Origin: Bacillota bacterium
GTDB taxonomy: Bacteria > Bacillota > Clostridia > Lachnospirales > Lachnospiraceae
Assembly (NCBI GenBank): GCA_023439505.1
Contig: JAEXNR010000021.1
Span: 1-64,000, forward strand
Length of the DNA: 64,000 bases
Reading direction: 5' to 3'
Shown: piece after piece, positions 52,331 to 62,734 of the stretch
Layout of the letters: every line of letters starts with the position of its first letter
How positions within the stretch are numbered: the first letter of the stretch is position 1
Notes under the pieces: model-generated
Database searches by the model: none
What the model saw: the letters and a program-made list of their open reading frames with translations, nothing else
What the model was told of the DNA's origin: nothing
Position numbers and translations under genes: made by a program

Positions 52331-54493
52331 TCATCCAACCTTTTCCTTCTTTTTCTCCCAGAATGCCCATAAAGTTCCGGCAATACAGATGGAGGAATAA
52401 CCTCCGGATACAATGCCCACAAGCATCGGAAGCGAGAATTCTCTGATCGAACTGATATGGAACAGGAGGGATGCAACTAAAATAATAAGCACACAAATAC
52501 CTGTGGTAAATACTGTGTTGATGGATCTTGACAATGTTTGTGATGTGCTTTCGTTCATCAGCTCCACAACGGACAGCTTATAATTATTCTTCCTGTTTTC
52601 ACGAATTCTATCATAAATTACGATGGTATCATTGACGGAATAACCAATAATCGTTAATACTACTGCAACAAAAGCATCATTTAGGGGGATTCCAAATAGG
52701 GTAAATGTGAAGAATACTGCGATCACATCATGAAGCAGCGCAATCAATGCAGTAACTCCTGCCGAAAGTCCCGAAAGTGCTGAAAACCGTATCCCGATAT
52801 ATACAATGATAAACAGAAAGGAAATGCCAATGGCTAAGCCTGCATTCTTAAGTGCTTTTGCCCCAATATATGGTTCTACCACATAGGTCTGTTCCAATTG
52901 GGATGGAACGCTGCCAGATGCTGCGTTAATCGCATCTGTAATTGCTGCCTGGTCATCCGGTGTCATACCACCATTTCCTGCAAGGGTAACTGACAGATTT
53001 TCCTTACCGCTGATATTATCCTTTGTAATCTGTACCGTAACCGGCCTGTCGGTCTGACTTTCGATGGCACTTTTTATCAGATTGGTATCTGCATCTTCTG
53101 ATACCGAATAATTTAAAACAACTCCTCCTGTAAACTGTGTATCCAGCTTGACTCCTTTGGTAAAGCCTCCGATCACACCGATGAGAATCATACTTGCAGA
53201 AATTATTGCATATATATATTTTTTCTGATAGAAAGGAATTACCTTTTTCTCTTTCTTCTCCCTGAAATATTTCACATTATTCCATCGCCTGTATTGAACA
53301 AAGGAGGAAAGCAGCAGTTTTGACAGGTTAACACCAATGAACAGATTTAAGACCATCCCTGCCAAAAGCGTATACCCAAAGCTTAACATGGAACCGGAAC
53401 CAAAGATCATCAGGATTACCGCCACCGCCGCTGTGGTAACATTTCCGTCCAGAACGGAAGAAAATGCTTGCTTATAGCCGCTCTTAATAGCACCGGTAAC
53501 CGAATTGCCCTTCTTAATTTCTTCTGAAATTCGCTCTGAAATAATAATATTGGTATCCACTACCATACCAATGGAAAGTATAATTCCCGCTATTCCAGGC
53601 AGGGTTAAGGTAAACTGGGGAACGGAGATGGCCAGAAGCTGCAGTATCATATGCAAAATCAGCGTGATACAGGCTATGATACCCGGTAGTTTATAGTACA
53701 GGATCAGGAAAGCACATACCACGAAAAATGCAATAATTCCGGCAGTTACCATAACATTTAAAGCATTATTGCCAAGGGTCGGACTTATGGTCTTAAAATT
53801 TGTTGTCTCCAGGGAAAACGGAAGTGCTCCTGAATTGATCTTGGCTGCCAGCTGCTGTGCTTCTTCAAAGGTATTTATATTTGTTATGGCAGCCTCTCCC
53901 CCGGAAATCTTTGTTTGAACCGTAGGGCTGGATATTAAGTTATCATCCATGTAGATGCTCATTGTCTTACCGATGAGATTGCCTGTCGCCTTTTCAAATA
54001 GCCTGGCTCCCGCGGGACTGAATTGGAGTGCTACTTCATAACCCTTTGAGGTAGTGCTTGTCTTTGCCTGAGCCTTTGTTACGTCCTTGCCTTCAATCAA
54101 AACCTTGCCATCAGGATCCTGAAAAGTGAGCTTGGCCATCTCTCCCAGCTCTGCGATTGCATCTTCCGGATTAAAACTCGTCTCATCAGATTTCCACGGG
54201 AACTGAACGATAATATAACCACCCTTTTTATCAATGGTAATTTCGCGATCCGTGATGTTCTGACTATCCAGACGTGTCGCTATAACCTCTCTGGCTATTT
54301 CCAGTTCATCCGTATCAGGCGCACGATCCAGTCCCTTCGGTTCGAAAATCGCCTCTACTCCGCCACGGATATCGATTCCGTAGCGCATGTTAAATACACC
54401 CTTGATGCTATTTCCAACGCCAAAAACTGCTACTAACATAGACGCAGCGATAGCGAGAAATATGACAGCAAGCATTCTTTTACCTGGCCTCAT
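52331..54493 (-). CDS. secDF: Fused SecD/SecF protein translocase subunit
   Basis: 720 residues, the fused form usual in many Firmicutes. SecD half: TM1, the periplasmic P1 domain (RYGIDIRGGVEAIFEP, LDSQNITDREI), then five helices with GMVVDTNIIISERI. SecF half: TM7, KLDTQFTGGVVLNYSV, a second periplasmic domain and GYSVNDTIVIYDRIRE. It uses the proton gradient to help Sec export. Not part of the neighbouring operon. Confidence 0.94.
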   Translation of the reverse strand: MRPGKRMLAVIFLAIAASMLVAVFGVGNSIKGVFNMRYGIDIRGGVEAIFEPKGLDRAPDTDELEIAREVIATRLDSQNITDREITIDKKGGYIIVQFPWKSDETSFNPEDAIAELGEMAKLTFQDPDGKVLIEGKDVTKAQAKTSTTSKGYEVALQFSPAGARLFEKATGNLIGKTMSIYMDDNLISSPTVQTKISGGEAAITNINTFEEAQQLAAKINSGALPFSLETTNFKTISPTLGNNALNVMVTAGIIAFFVVCAFLILYYKLPGIIACITLILHMILQLLAISVPQFTLTLPGIAGIILSIGMVVDTNIIISERISEEIKKGNSVTGAIKSGYKQAFSSVLDGNVTTAAVAVILMIFGSGSMLSFGYTLLAGMVLNLFIGVNLSKLLLSSFVQYRRWNNVKYFREKKEKKVIPFYQKKYIYAIISASMILIGVIGGFTKGVKLDTQFTGGVVLNYSVSEDADTNLIKSAIESQTDRPVTVQITKDNISGKENLSVTLAGNGGMTPDDQAAITDAINAASGSVPSQLEQTYVVEPYIGAKALKNAGLAIGISFLFIIVYIGIRFSALSGLSAGVTALIALLHDVIAVFFTFTLFGIPLNDAFVAVVLTIIGYSVNDTIVIYDRIRENRKNNYKLSVVELMNESTSQTLSRSINTVFTTGICVLIILVASLLFHISSIREFSLPMLVGIVSGGYSSICIAGTLWAFWEKKKEKVG

Positions 54494-54520
54494 ATATTGT
54501 CCTCTTTTCTTATTTAGTTT

Positions 54521-54952
54521 TTATGCCAATAAAAGTCTGTGTCTGTCTCCTTTCTTGCCGTCCGAACGATGCATAAACAAAATCAGATACAATCTGTCTA
54601 CAAACCCGGTACGCAATAAAACATAAAACGTACTCCAGATAAAAAGTGGAAATAATGGCTGAATTGCCGAAGATAAAAATAATGTAAAAGGAAAATTTCT
54701 GGAAGAAACGACATCCTTTGTTCCGGATGATATGTTTGCAGAGCTTACCTGAGCACGATCTCCGAATATGACCGGCGCAGCATCCACACTGCTAAGACGA
54801 TTTGATTTATTTGCCAGGGTATCACTTGATTCAGAATTCGATGAGAAGGAATCCACCCCCGTATTTGGGAGGTACATCCCTATTGATATTATCGCTGTCA
54901 TTAACAGAAATGCCAATATACGGCAGGCCCCAGTCCTCTGTCTCATCCCCAT
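54521..54952 (-). CDS. Small membrane protein of unknown function
   Basis: 143 residues, not recognised. One N-terminal hydrophobic segment (about 11-28), a Ser/Asn-rich outside linker (FSSNSESSDTLANKSNRLSS), a second hydrophobic segment (about 86-110) and a basic tail. Lies 27 bp upstream of secDF in the same direction; could be co-transcribed. Start uncertain between the ATGs at 54952 and 54946. Confidence 0.55.
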   Translation of the reverse strand: MGMRQRTGACRILAFLLMTAIISIGMYLPNTGVDSFSSNSESSDTLANKSNRLSSVDAAPVIFGDRAQVSSANISSGTKDVVSSRNFPFTLFLSSAIQPLFPLFIWSTFYVLLRTGFVDRLYLILFMHRSDGKKGDRHRLLLA

Positions 54953-55062
54953 ACACCCTTTGTTTTTAATCTTCCAAGACTATAACATACTCTCTGTGTT
55001 TTATCAATGTCTATTTAAAGGGAATCTGTAGCTGCATTGCAAAATAGGGATTTTGCGGTCAA

Positions 55063-55090
55063 GAAAGGCAGCCTGTTATGGCTGCCTTTC
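55063..55090 (-). terminator. Terminator after the sugar ABC operon
   Basis: AAAGGCAGCC/GGCTGCCTTT perfect 10-bp stem with a 6-nt loop, about 60 bp past the stop at 55148. Confidence 0.82.
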
Positions 55091-55147
55091 CGATGCTGAC
55101 TCCCCAATATTAAGATATAAGCTTATATCTTACTCCTGCAGCTGATG

Positions 55148-56218
55148 TCACTTCTTCTTTCGTGAGCATATGATACTTTGCAGCACGATAAAGAAGCAAA
55201 GCATGGCTGCACGAGTGATCTGCGGCCACCACGGATCCTGACTGCCAATTGCAGTAACAATCAGTAATACGATTCCACTTGTCAATACCCCGAACAATGT
55301 GCCAAAGATATTGCCAACGCCGCCGGTGAGTAGTGTTCCTCCAATGATGGACGCAGCAATGGCATCCATCTCAAGACCTGTTGCCTGCTGTACGGAACCG
55401 GACCGGGTATGAAAAAGATAGAGGAATCCCCCTATCCCTGCCAGCAGACCGCAAAGCAAATGAGAATAAAATCTGGTCCTCCTGACATTAATGCCAAGCA
55501 TCAGAGCACTTTGAGAGTTTCCTCCCACCGCGTAAAAGCTTCGGCCCAGTTTGGTCTTCTTGAGCAGCCAGAACATCAAACATACGATCATAAGTGCTAT
55601 GATAACACCGTATTCCAGCTTAGATTGTATGAATACACCCTTTCGATTCACATCACCTAAAAAGGGAATCTGTATTCTTGCTCCTGACAGCTTCTCAAAA
55701 GCTGCGTTATCTACCTGTATCTGATTCACCTCGATCAAAGCAACCAGCCCCCGGCCCAGAAACATTCCCGCCAGGGTTACGATAAAGGGTTGCATTTCCA
55801 GATATGCAACAAGAAACCCCTGAATCGCACCAAATGCCAGGCCAATCGCCAGCGCCAGCATAAGAGAAGTAAAGAAGTTAAAACCATAATTGTTCAGGCA
55901 TACAATGCAGGAAGTGCAAATCAGGGCAGTGGATCCGCCTACGGAAATATCGATGCTTCCGGTTATCATAACAACGGAAAGTCCGCAGGCGATGACAATA
56001 AGCGCCGCATTTTCATTGAACAAATTAAAAAACATCTGAATCTTATTAAATCCCTTATCTCCAAGAAAAATAATGGACAGCGCATAGATTGCAATAAACA
56101 GAGAAATCGTTATGGTCAGCAAAAATGCCGTGTCAGTCAGCGGCTCTTTGCGTTTGACAATTTTATTTTGGATCACCTGCGTTTGTTCTGTACCCTGAGC
56201 TTTACGAATAGATGTCAT
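55148..56218 (-). CDS. yjfF: Sugar ABC transporter permease (YjfF-type)
   Basis: 356 residues, ribose/galactofuranose-type permease with eight to ten helices. Conserved family stretches: VIACGLSVVMITGSIDISVGG and IGGTLLTGGVGNIFGTLFGV. It follows the second permease by 1 bp. The gene order binding protein-ATPase-permease-permease is that of ytfQ-ytfR-ytfT-yjfF. GGAGCAGG precedes the ATG. Confidence 0.87.
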   Translation of the reverse strand: MTSIRKAQGTEQTQVIQNKIVKRKEPLTDTAFLLTITISLFIAIYALSIIFLGDKGFNKIQMFFNLFNENAALIVIACGLSVVMITGSIDISVGGSTALICTSCIVCLNNYGFNFFTSLMLALAIGLAFGAIQGFLVAYLEMQPFIVTLAGMFLGRGLVALIEVNQIQVDNAAFEKLSGARIQIPFLGDVNRKGVFIQSKLEYGVIIALMIVCLMFWLLKKTKLGRSFYAVGGNSQSALMLGINVRRTRFYSHLLCGLLAGIGGFLYLFHTRSGSVQQATGLEMDAIAASIIGGTLLTGGVGNIFGTLFGVLTSGIVLLIVTAIGSQDPWWPQITRAAMLCFFIVLQSIICSRKKK

Positions 56219-56219
56219 A

Positions 56220-57326
56220 TTACACCTGCTCCTTTCCTATCCCTGCTGTTATTCCGGGTAATTTGACTTTATCACCAAAGAAGCTTTTGACCGTCGGTGT
56301 CTGAATTACGACAAGCAGAATAATGATCACAGCCTTAAAGACGGGTACTGCATTTGTATTAACATTAAGTGTTGTCAGCATGGAAGTCAGTGTCTGGATG
56401 GTATAAGCTCCGATAATTGAACCCACCATATTGAATTTGCCTCCGCCAAGGGAGTTGCCTCCAAGCGCTACTGCCAGAATAACATCCATTTCAATGCTTG
56501 GTACGATGGTATAGGGATTTACCGTCTGTACCCTGCTTGACTGAACAAATCCGGCGATACCCACGCAAAATCCCAATACGACAAACGTCAGCAATTTAAT
56601 CATCGCAGGATTCAGACCATTCAGGCTGGAGGACTTATCATTAATTCCCACGGCCTTGGTGTACAATCCAAGATTGGTCTTTTTCAATACGAGATAGGTT
56701 ACCCCAATTACTGCACCTGTGATCAAAATCGGGGTCGGGATTGGAAATCCGGGAATAAAATTCCCGTAATAACCAAAAGCCGCCACCGCTTTCGGTTTGA
56801 GTCCACCCATTGCCATTGAACCGATGGACCGTCCCGCAGTAAAGAGTATGAGGGTTGCAACCATCGGCTGAATGTTGAATTTGGAAACCAGAATGCCGTT
56901 GAAGACTCCGCACACCATTCCTGCAAGACATCCAAGAATAAGCGCCACGATCACCGGTGCATGCAAGGAAGCAGGCTGGGTTTCACTGCCACACAGAACC
57001 CGCATAATCACTCCGCCAACGATTGCGACAGTTGCTCCCACACTGATATCCTGGCCTCTGGAAGAAGCCGTAACAAGCGTCATTCCTATCGCCATAATCA
57101 CGAGTTCTGTCGCATTATTTAAGATATTAATTAAATTTCCTATCAGTACCAGGTTACCTGTGCTGTCTCTGCCCATACTGATTTTTAAAAAGTTAGGATT
57201 GATAAAGACGTTAATCAGCAGCAAAAAGGTAAGAAAAGCTATGGGAATAAATAATCTGTGCCTGACAAATGCTTTTAAGCCCGATGTCAGGGAGCTGAAC
57301 TTATGCTTGCTTTTGGTTCTCGACAT
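56220..57326 (-). CDS. ytfT: Sugar ABC transporter permease (YtfT-type)
   Basis: 368 residues, with VIMAIGMTLVTASSRGQDISVGA and AVALGGNSLGGGKFNMVGSI of the same family. Its start overlaps the end of the ATPase gene by 26 bp. A heterodimeric partner of the downstream permease. Confidence 0.87.
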   Translation of the reverse strand: MSRTKSKHKFSSLTSGLKAFVRHRLFIPIAFLTFLLLINVFINPNFLKISMGRDSTGNLVLIGNLINILNNATELVIMAIGMTLVTASSRGQDISVGATVAIVGGVIMRVLCGSETQPASLHAPVIVALILGCLAGMVCGVFNGILVSKFNIQPMVATLILFTAGRSIGSMAMGGLKPKAVAAFGYYGNFIPGFPIPTPILITGAVIGVTYLVLKKTNLGLYTKAVGINDKSSSLNGLNPAMIKLLTFVVLGFCVGIAGFVQSSRVQTVNPYTIVPSIEMDVILAVALGGNSLGGGKFNMVGSIIGAYTIQTLTSMLTTLNVNTNAVPVFKAVIIILLVVIQTPTVKSFFGDKVKLPGITAGIGKEQV

Positions 57327-58836
57327 GTTGGCTTACCCCCCCTGCTATCGTATACATTATTTTGTCCTGGCTCATCTCATCCGCTGAGAGTTCTCCTACT
57401 ACATACAGGTCCCGCATAACGATCAATCTGGAACAGGTACGAAGCATCTCCTCAATTTCTGACGATATGAAGGTAATACTCATGCCCTCAGAAGCGAGTT
57501 TTAGTACCAGCTTTTGTATTTCCACCTTGGTTCCAATGTCAATTCCACGGGTAGGCTCATCCAGAATAAGATAGTCAGGATGTGTTAGCAGCCACCTAGC
57601 AAGAATCACCTTTTGCTGATTTCCCCCGGACAACGAATTCATGGGGGTATCTGCTGAGGCGGTTTTGATACCCAGCAGGCTGATATACTCCTCTGCAAAA
57701 GCTTGTGCCTGTGAGAGTGAGAACGGCCGGAAGAAGCCTCTCATCACCTGAAGTGCGAGTATAATATTCTCTCTGACAGACAAGTCGCCAATGATTCCGT
57801 CCCGCTTACGATCCTCGGACAGGTATCCAATTCCTTTCTTCATGGCTTTTACCGGTGAAGTTATATTGACATACTCCCCTTTGATCCTCAATTTGCCTTT
57901 CATCACCTTATCCGCACCAAAGATTGCACGCACACACTCGCTGCGACCGGATCCCAGCAAACCTGCAAAACCCGTCACTTCCCCCTTATACGCTTTAAAA
58001 TGAAACGGCTTAATTCCGGAAACACTGGAAAGCCCTTCTGCTTCTACAATTACTTCTTTTGATGCATTGCTATCCTCTTGCGCCTTATTATGTATTTCCG
58101 CCAGATCCCCAAGTTCCTTCCCCATCATTTTGGCAACAAGACCTACTCTGGGTAAGTCCTTAATCTGGTATTCCCCTACCAGCTCGCCATTACGCAAAAC
58201 TGTTATTTTATCGCATAATTCATACACCTGATCAAGGAAATGGGTGACAAATATAATTCCCACCCCTCTGCCCCTCAGTTCGCGCATCAGGGTAAAGAGC
58301 TTGACGACCTCCTGCTCATCTAAGGAGGAGGTAGGCTCATCCAGGATCAGCACTTTACAGTCCATATCAACAGCTCTGGCAATCGCCACCATCTGTTGGA
58401 CTGCAATTGAACAATTTGATAATTGCTGGGCAGGCTTTGCAGGGATTCCAAGATTTTTAAGAATATGCTCCGCCCTGCTATTGCTTTTCTTCCAGTCAAC
58501 GAATACTTCATTGCTCCTTCCAATAAACAGGTTTTCTGCTACCGTCAGGTTCGGGCACAAGGTAATCTCCTGATACACCGTACTGATGCCCAGTCTTTGT
58601 GCCTCCTGTGGTGACTTGATAAATACAGGTTTATTGTTCCCCTTCAAACAGATTTCCCCGGCATCTTTCGTATAAACTCCGGTCAAAACCTTAATTAAGG
58701 TGGATTTGCCGGCACCGTTTTCCCCCATCAGCGCGTGAATTTCACCTTCACACAAAGTAAAATCTACGTTCTGCAGGGCTCGAACACCGGGAAAGCTTTT
58801 ATAAATACCCCTCATAGTAAGTACTGTGTTCTGCAA
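57301..58836 (-). CDS. ytfR: Sugar ABC transporter ATPase with two nucleotide domains (YtfR-type)
   Basis: 511 residues starting at TTG 58836, because GGAGGG lies 7 bp upstream and no ATG fits. Two ABC domains: the first has Walker A GENGAGKSTLI, signature LSNCSIAVQQ (degenerate) and Walker B VLILDEPTSSLD. The second has GLLGSGRSECVR (degenerate Walker A), signature LSGGNQQKVIL and YLILDEPTRGID. This asymmetry is usual for the RbsA/MglA/YtfR class. Confidence 0.92.
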   Translation of the reverse strand: MQNTVLTMRGIYKSFPGVRALQNVDFTLCEGEIHALMGENGAGKSTLIKVLTGVYTKDAGEICLKGNNKPVFIKSPQEAQRLGISTVYQEITLCPNLTVAENLFIGRSNEVFVDWKKSNSRAEHILKNLGIPAKPAQQLSNCSIAVQQMVAIARAVDMDCKVLILDEPTSSLDEQEVVKLFTLMRELRGRGVGIIFVTHFLDQVYELCDKITVLRNGELVGEYQIKDLPRVGLVAKMMGKELGDLAEIHNKAQEDSNASKEVIVEAEGLSSVSGIKPFHFKAYKGEVTGFAGLLGSGRSECVRAIFGADKVMKGKLRIKGEYVNITSPVKAMKKGIGYLSEDRKRDGIIGDLSVRENIILALQVMRGFFRPFSLSQAQAFAEEYISLLGIKTASADTPMNSLSGGNQQKVILARWLLTHPDYLILDEPTRGIDIGTKVEIQKLVLKLASEGMSITFISSEIEEMLRTCSRLIVMRDLYVVGELSADEMSQDKIMYTIAGGVSQHVENQKQA

Positions 58837-58976
58837 TATGAAACCCTCCGTTTTGGTACGATATTCAAATATGATCCATGATATCAATGATTAGATAAAT
58901 GCGCGATGCCAGAATCTGCGAACAAGATCCACATAGTCAGCGCCGCGCATTTCGATCAATATCTTACCTTATTCTT

Positions 58977-59003
58977 CTGCCAAAATCAGCGGATCTTTGG
59001 CAG
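58977..59003 (-). terminator. Intercistronic hairpin after the binding-protein gene
   Basis: CTGCCAAA/TTTGGCAG, 8 bp, 15 bp past the stop of the binding protein gene and before the ATPase gene. It lacks a T-tract, so it probably stabilises the abundant binding-protein message and lowers downstream expression. Confidence 0.6.
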
Positions 59004-59017
59004 TAACGAGTCCTTAA

Positions 59018-59992
59018 TTAATAGGGACGTGCATCAACAACATCTTTCGTAATGGTATCGCAATCAAACATTTCTTCATCAACATAGGCATTCTTCTCAA
59101 CCTTTTCGCCTGCCTCAAGCTGATTGATCAGTTTCACGATACGAGGTCCATGGAGCGGATTACACTCAACGTCAAGATTGAATTTACCGGAAAGTACATT
59201 TTCAAGCGCCCACTTATTTGCATCGAATGCAATAACCTTTACATCGCCGCTCTTGCCATATGTAATACCTGCAGCATCCATTGCATCACATGCACCGCGT
59301 GCCATATTATCATTTTCAGCATATACAACATTAAATTTTGTTCCCGAGGCTATCAGATCAGCCACAGCCTGCTTAGCAAGCGTCTCATCCCAGCCTTTCA
59401 TGTTCTGGTTAAATACGATATCCCAGCCGTTGGCCTTCGCGCCGTCTTCAATCGCTTTGGAACGTCCAAGCTGAGCGGAAGAACCTGTGTCACCGCCAAG
59501 TACAACGATCTTGCCATCACTGATGGATTGCTTCTTCAGCCAGTCAACTGCTTTGTTACCCTCAGCTTCGAAATCGGAGCATACCATTGCGGTATAAAGA
59601 TCCTCTGATAAATCAAGTTTACGGTCTGCCATGATAAATGGAATACCTGCTTCCTTGGCAGCCTTTGCCACATCTTCCCACCCTGCGGACTGAAGACCCA
59701 AAACAACAAGATAGTCAACTTCTTCCTGAATGAGCTGCTGTGCCTGGGAGATCTGTTTTGCATGGTCCCCCTCACCAAAAACCATCTTTGTCACAAAACC
59801 GGCCTCATCAAAAGCATCATTAAATGATTTTGTGTTAGCAGTACGCCAGTCAGACTCATTTGCATTGGTCTGAACTACACCAACCGTAATCTTTTTGTCA
59901 GATTTACTGGATGTGGATGTGTCCTTCTTGCCACAAGCTGCCAGTGAGAATACCAGGGTAACTACCAGTAATAACGTAATTAGTTTTTTCAT
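59018..59992 (-). CDS. ytfQ: Sugar-binding lipoprotein (YtfQ-type)
   Basis: 324 residues. Lipobox SLAACG, then a periplasmic-binding-protein type I sugar domain (VGVVQTNANESDWRTANTKS, AKEAGIPFIMADRK, VIAFDANKWALE, DVECNPLHGP). The ESDWR and ECNP motifs are characteristic of YtfQ-like galactofuranose-binding proteins. AGGAGGAG precedes the ATG. Probably induced by the adjacent two-component system. Confidence 0.88.
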   Translation of the reverse strand: MKKLITLLLVVTLVFSLAACGKKDTSTSSKSDKKITVGVVQTNANESDWRTANTKSFNDAFDEAGFVTKMVFGEGDHAKQISQAQQLIQEEVDYLVVLGLQSAGWEDVAKAAKEAGIPFIMADRKLDLSEDLYTAMVCSDFEAEGNKAVDWLKKQSISDGKIVVLGGDTGSSAQLGRSKAIEDGAKANGWDIVFNQNMKGWDETLAKQAVADLIASGTKFNVVYAENDNMARGACDAMDAAGITYGKSGDVKVIAFDANKWALENVLSGKFNLDVECNPLHGPRIVKLINQLEAGEKVEKNAYVDEEMFDCDTITKDVVDARPY

Positions 59993-60040
59993 GAATATCT
60001 CCTCCTATCAATTTTACGAATCAATTTGTACTGATTACAT

Positions 60041-60063
60041 CTATCAGTATAATGAACAGATAG
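60041..60063. promoter_or_regulatory. Candidate control region of the ytfQ operon
   Basis: CTATC-N13-GATAG overlaps a TATACT-like -10 whose -35 is poor (about 60046-60075, minus strand). Both suggest an activator-dependent promoter, the expected target of the AraC response regulator at 62731-64000. Confidence 0.35.
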
Positions 60064-60171
60064 GTTCTGAAATACGGAGATTATTCCTGTCTTTGTACTT
60101 TATTTTACTGTGTTTCCCCACTTATTCTTCTTTGGTTAAGATTCCTATGAATTTTGTTTGATATTCTACGC

Positions 60172-61248
60172 TTAATAGCTTCGCCCGGCGCGATCTCCGG
60201 CCGCATTTTCTGCTTCAAAAACTTTTCCGTCCATATAAGAGACCCTCGGCGCCTTTTGCCCATTTTTCAAACGTTCTATAATATCCGCTATCAGCTGTCC
60301 CTGTAAGGGGTTACATTCAATATCTGCATTGATCAGCCCTTCTTCCATCAGATCAAAGGCCTCTGATACTGCATCAAAAGAAATGATCTTGATCTTACCG
60401 TCTACCCCACAGGTTAATCCGGCCTCAGAAATTGCCTCAATGGCCCCAAAGGTCATATCATCATTTTGTGATACCAGGACATCGATATCCTCAAAATCCT
60501 TTAAGTACTTTGCCATTACTTCCTTACCCTTTGCTTTGGTAAATTCACCGCTCTCATGCGCCAGAATATTCCAGTTTTTGTGATGTATCGCAATATCATT
60601 AAATCCTTTGGAACGCCCGATCTGAGCCGTAGAATTTAAGGTCCCCTCAAGAATAACAATATGAATGGTATCCTCCTGGTAATTCTCCTCTTCTGATGGT
60701 AAGTTACCTTCCCGTGAATCATCTTTCCCAGCTTTTTGCTTCTCCAGATATTTTTCCAGCCACAGACCTGCTTTTTTACCCTCTGCGTACTTATCCGTAC
60801 CCACATATGCAGCGTAAAGACTTTCATCCTCCGTATCGATCATACGGTCCATAATAATAACCGGAATGCCTGCTTCCTTTGCCTCATTCAATACCGTATC
60901 CCATCCGGTTTCTGTTTCCGGTGCAATGACGATATAATCCACCTCCTGAAAAATAAAACTTCTCACATCCTTAATCTGATTCTCCTGTCTCTGCCTGCCA
61001 TTGGCAAAGATTAAAGAAAATCCATTGCTTCTTGTAAGTGCATTCTGAATTGATTTTGTATTCGCTGTTCTCCAGTCTGATTCCGAACCCAGCTGGGAGA
61101 AACCCACAATGGTTAAATCCGAATCAATATCCTGTGTGTTCTCATATTCCGTATATTGAAGATCCCTTAACGGCCGAAGACTGTAGATGGCAAGTGCAAT
61201 AAATCCAGCCAGAAAGATCCATAATATGATTTTTATATTCTTATTCAT
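60172..61248 (-). CDS. Membrane-anchored YtfQ-like sugar-binding sensor protein
   Basis: 358 residues. The N-terminal hydrophobic segment (about 6-24) has no lipobox Cys, so the protein is probably anchored by an uncleaved helix. The rest is a paralogue of the transporter's binding protein at 59018-59992: both share ESDWRTANTKS, EAGIPxIxxDR, AQIGRSK or AQLGRSK, and ECNPL-x-G. It overlaps the sensor kinase gene by 8 bp, so it is a dedicated ligand sensor that should present the sugar to that kinase rather than to the importer. Confidence 0.85.
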   Translation of the reverse strand: MNKNIKIILWIFLAGFIALAIYSLRPLRDLQYTEYENTQDIDSDLTIVGFSQLGSESDWRTANTKSIQNALTRSNGFSLIFANGRQRQENQIKDVRSFIFQEVDYIVIAPETETGWDTVLNEAKEAGIPVIIMDRMIDTEDESLYAAYVGTDKYAEGKKAGLWLEKYLEKQKAGKDDSREGNLPSEEENYQEDTIHIVILEGTLNSTAQIGRSKGFNDIAIHHKNWNILAHESGEFTKAKGKEVMAKYLKDFEDIDVLVSQNDDMTFGAIEAISEAGLTCGVDGKIKIISFDAVSEAFDLMEEGLINADIECNPLQGQLIADIIERLKNGQKAPRVSYMDGKVFEAENAAGDRAGRSY

Positions 61249-62734
61249 ATTCTACCTCAATCCGTTCATACTCCACCAGCCTTGCCGGAATTTGAATCCT
61301 GATATCTGTACCTTCCCCTTTTTTACTTAACAGTTCCAGTCCGAACTGGTTGCCATAATTGAGTTTAATCCGGTTGTTCACATTGGCAAGGCCAAAACCG
61401 TTGCTTTGCTTATTGCCCGGCAGTTCAATTTCTTTTCTTAACGCATTCAGCTCCGCTTCATCCATCCCGACTCCGTTATCCACCACATGGAAGCAGATCA
61501 CCTCATTCATAATTTCGCCTGTCACCGTTATCTTCCCCCTTGCCCTCAGCATCTTAATCCCATGATATAAGGAGTTTTCTATCAGCGGCTGCAGTGTCAG
61601 TTTCAAAATCTGATATCCGTACAGTTCTTCCGGAATATTAATCTCATAATCCAGAATGTCCTTATAGCGTGACTGCTGAATCTGAAGATAGCTCTTAATG
61701 TGCAGTTCTTCTTCACGAATGGTGATGAAATCTTTTCCTTTGCTCACGATAATCCGGAAGAACTCGGAAAGAGCGACTACGATATCAATTGCTTCTCTGT
61801 TTCGCTCTCCTTCGATCAGCCAGATAATGGTGTCCAGCGTGTTATACAGAAAATGAGGATTAATCTGTGTTTGTAACAGCTTTGACTCCATATATCGTAA
61901 GTTCTCCTGTTCCAGCCGGATGCTCTTTACCTGTTGTTCCAGCTTGTAGGCCATATCGTTAAAGCTATCTGATAAAATAGACAGTTCATCATGATTGTCA
62001 CAGGTTGTCCTAGTCGTAAAATCACCCTTTGCCACCAATGCCGTCTTATCGCATAACATTCTGATCGGCGTTGTGATACTGTCTGTTACCAGAATATTTA
62101 CCAGAACGGATATCATAATTATGGAGGACAATGCCACAATCATAGTTACAATTACATTGGTCACCTGCTCATTCAGACTCTGTCTTATCATCTCAAAATT
62201 CTGGGTCTCATAATAAATATAGTATTGGATTTCTTCCTGAAACAGCTCTGTCAGAATGTAGATATCCGACTCCAGCATCTCGATGTTTTCTTCATAATGA
62301 CCGGTCTGTTTCAGATTATCACCAATCTCATTGATCCGGTCCTCCAGAGTATCCAAATTAAGTAATATTCGTTTTATCCAGTCAAGACTGTCCCTGCTCG
62401 CGGTTATTTCCCTCAGTTTCATAAAATTATCTCTTGCAGCTTCAATCAGCTTATACGGATTTTTTAAATCATTATTATCATCAATAGAATCAAAGGTCTC
62501 CGCTTCCACCACAATCTTATACATACTTTCATCCATTTCCTCTTTAAAATTGAGGTTATAATTGTTTGCGGAAGTTATTCTTCGTACGATAGCATCGTAC
62601 GCCGTACTATAATTATGTAATGCTGCAATCTGGTATACCGAGAGAATAATCATGGGAATAATGATGACGACGGCTACCATGAAGAGTTTGAGTCTCAGGG
62701 GATACTTAATTGGTTTTCCGTTGGTGTTGTTCAT
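61241..62734 (-). CDS. YesM-type sensor histidine kinase
   Basis: 497 residues from the ATG at 62734 (AAAGGGG upstream), overlapping the response-regulator stop by 4 bp. TM1 (about 15-37), a helical extracellular domain, TM2 (about 190-215), HAMP (about 215-265), then the His_kinase domain with the phosphoacceptor in QINPHFLYNTLD, DNGVGMDEAEL and GFGLANVNNRIKLNYG. It probably reads the state of the anchored sugar-binding protein and phosphorylates the AraC-type regulator. Confidence 0.9.
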   Translation of the reverse strand: MNNTNGKPIKYPLRLKLFMVAVVIIIPMIILSVYQIAALHNYSTAYDAIVRRITSANNYNLNFKEEMDESMYKIVVEAETFDSIDDNNDLKNPYKLIEAARDNFMKLREITASRDSLDWIKRILLNLDTLEDRINEIGDNLKQTGHYEENIEMLESDIYILTELFQEEIQYYIYYETQNFEMIRQSLNEQVTNVIVTMIVALSSIIMISVLVNILVTDSITTPIRMLCDKTALVAKGDFTTRTTCDNHDELSILSDSFNDMAYKLEQQVKSIRLEQENLRYMESKLLQTQINPHFLYNTLDTIIWLIEGERNREAIDIVVALSEFFRIIVSKGKDFITIREEELHIKSYLQIQQSRYKDILDYEINIPEELYGYQILKLTLQPLIENSLYHGIKMLRARGKITVTGEIMNEVICFHVVDNGVGMDEAELNALRKEIELPGNKQSNGFGLANVNNRIKLNYGNQFGLELLSKKGEGTDIRIQIPARLVEYERIEVEYE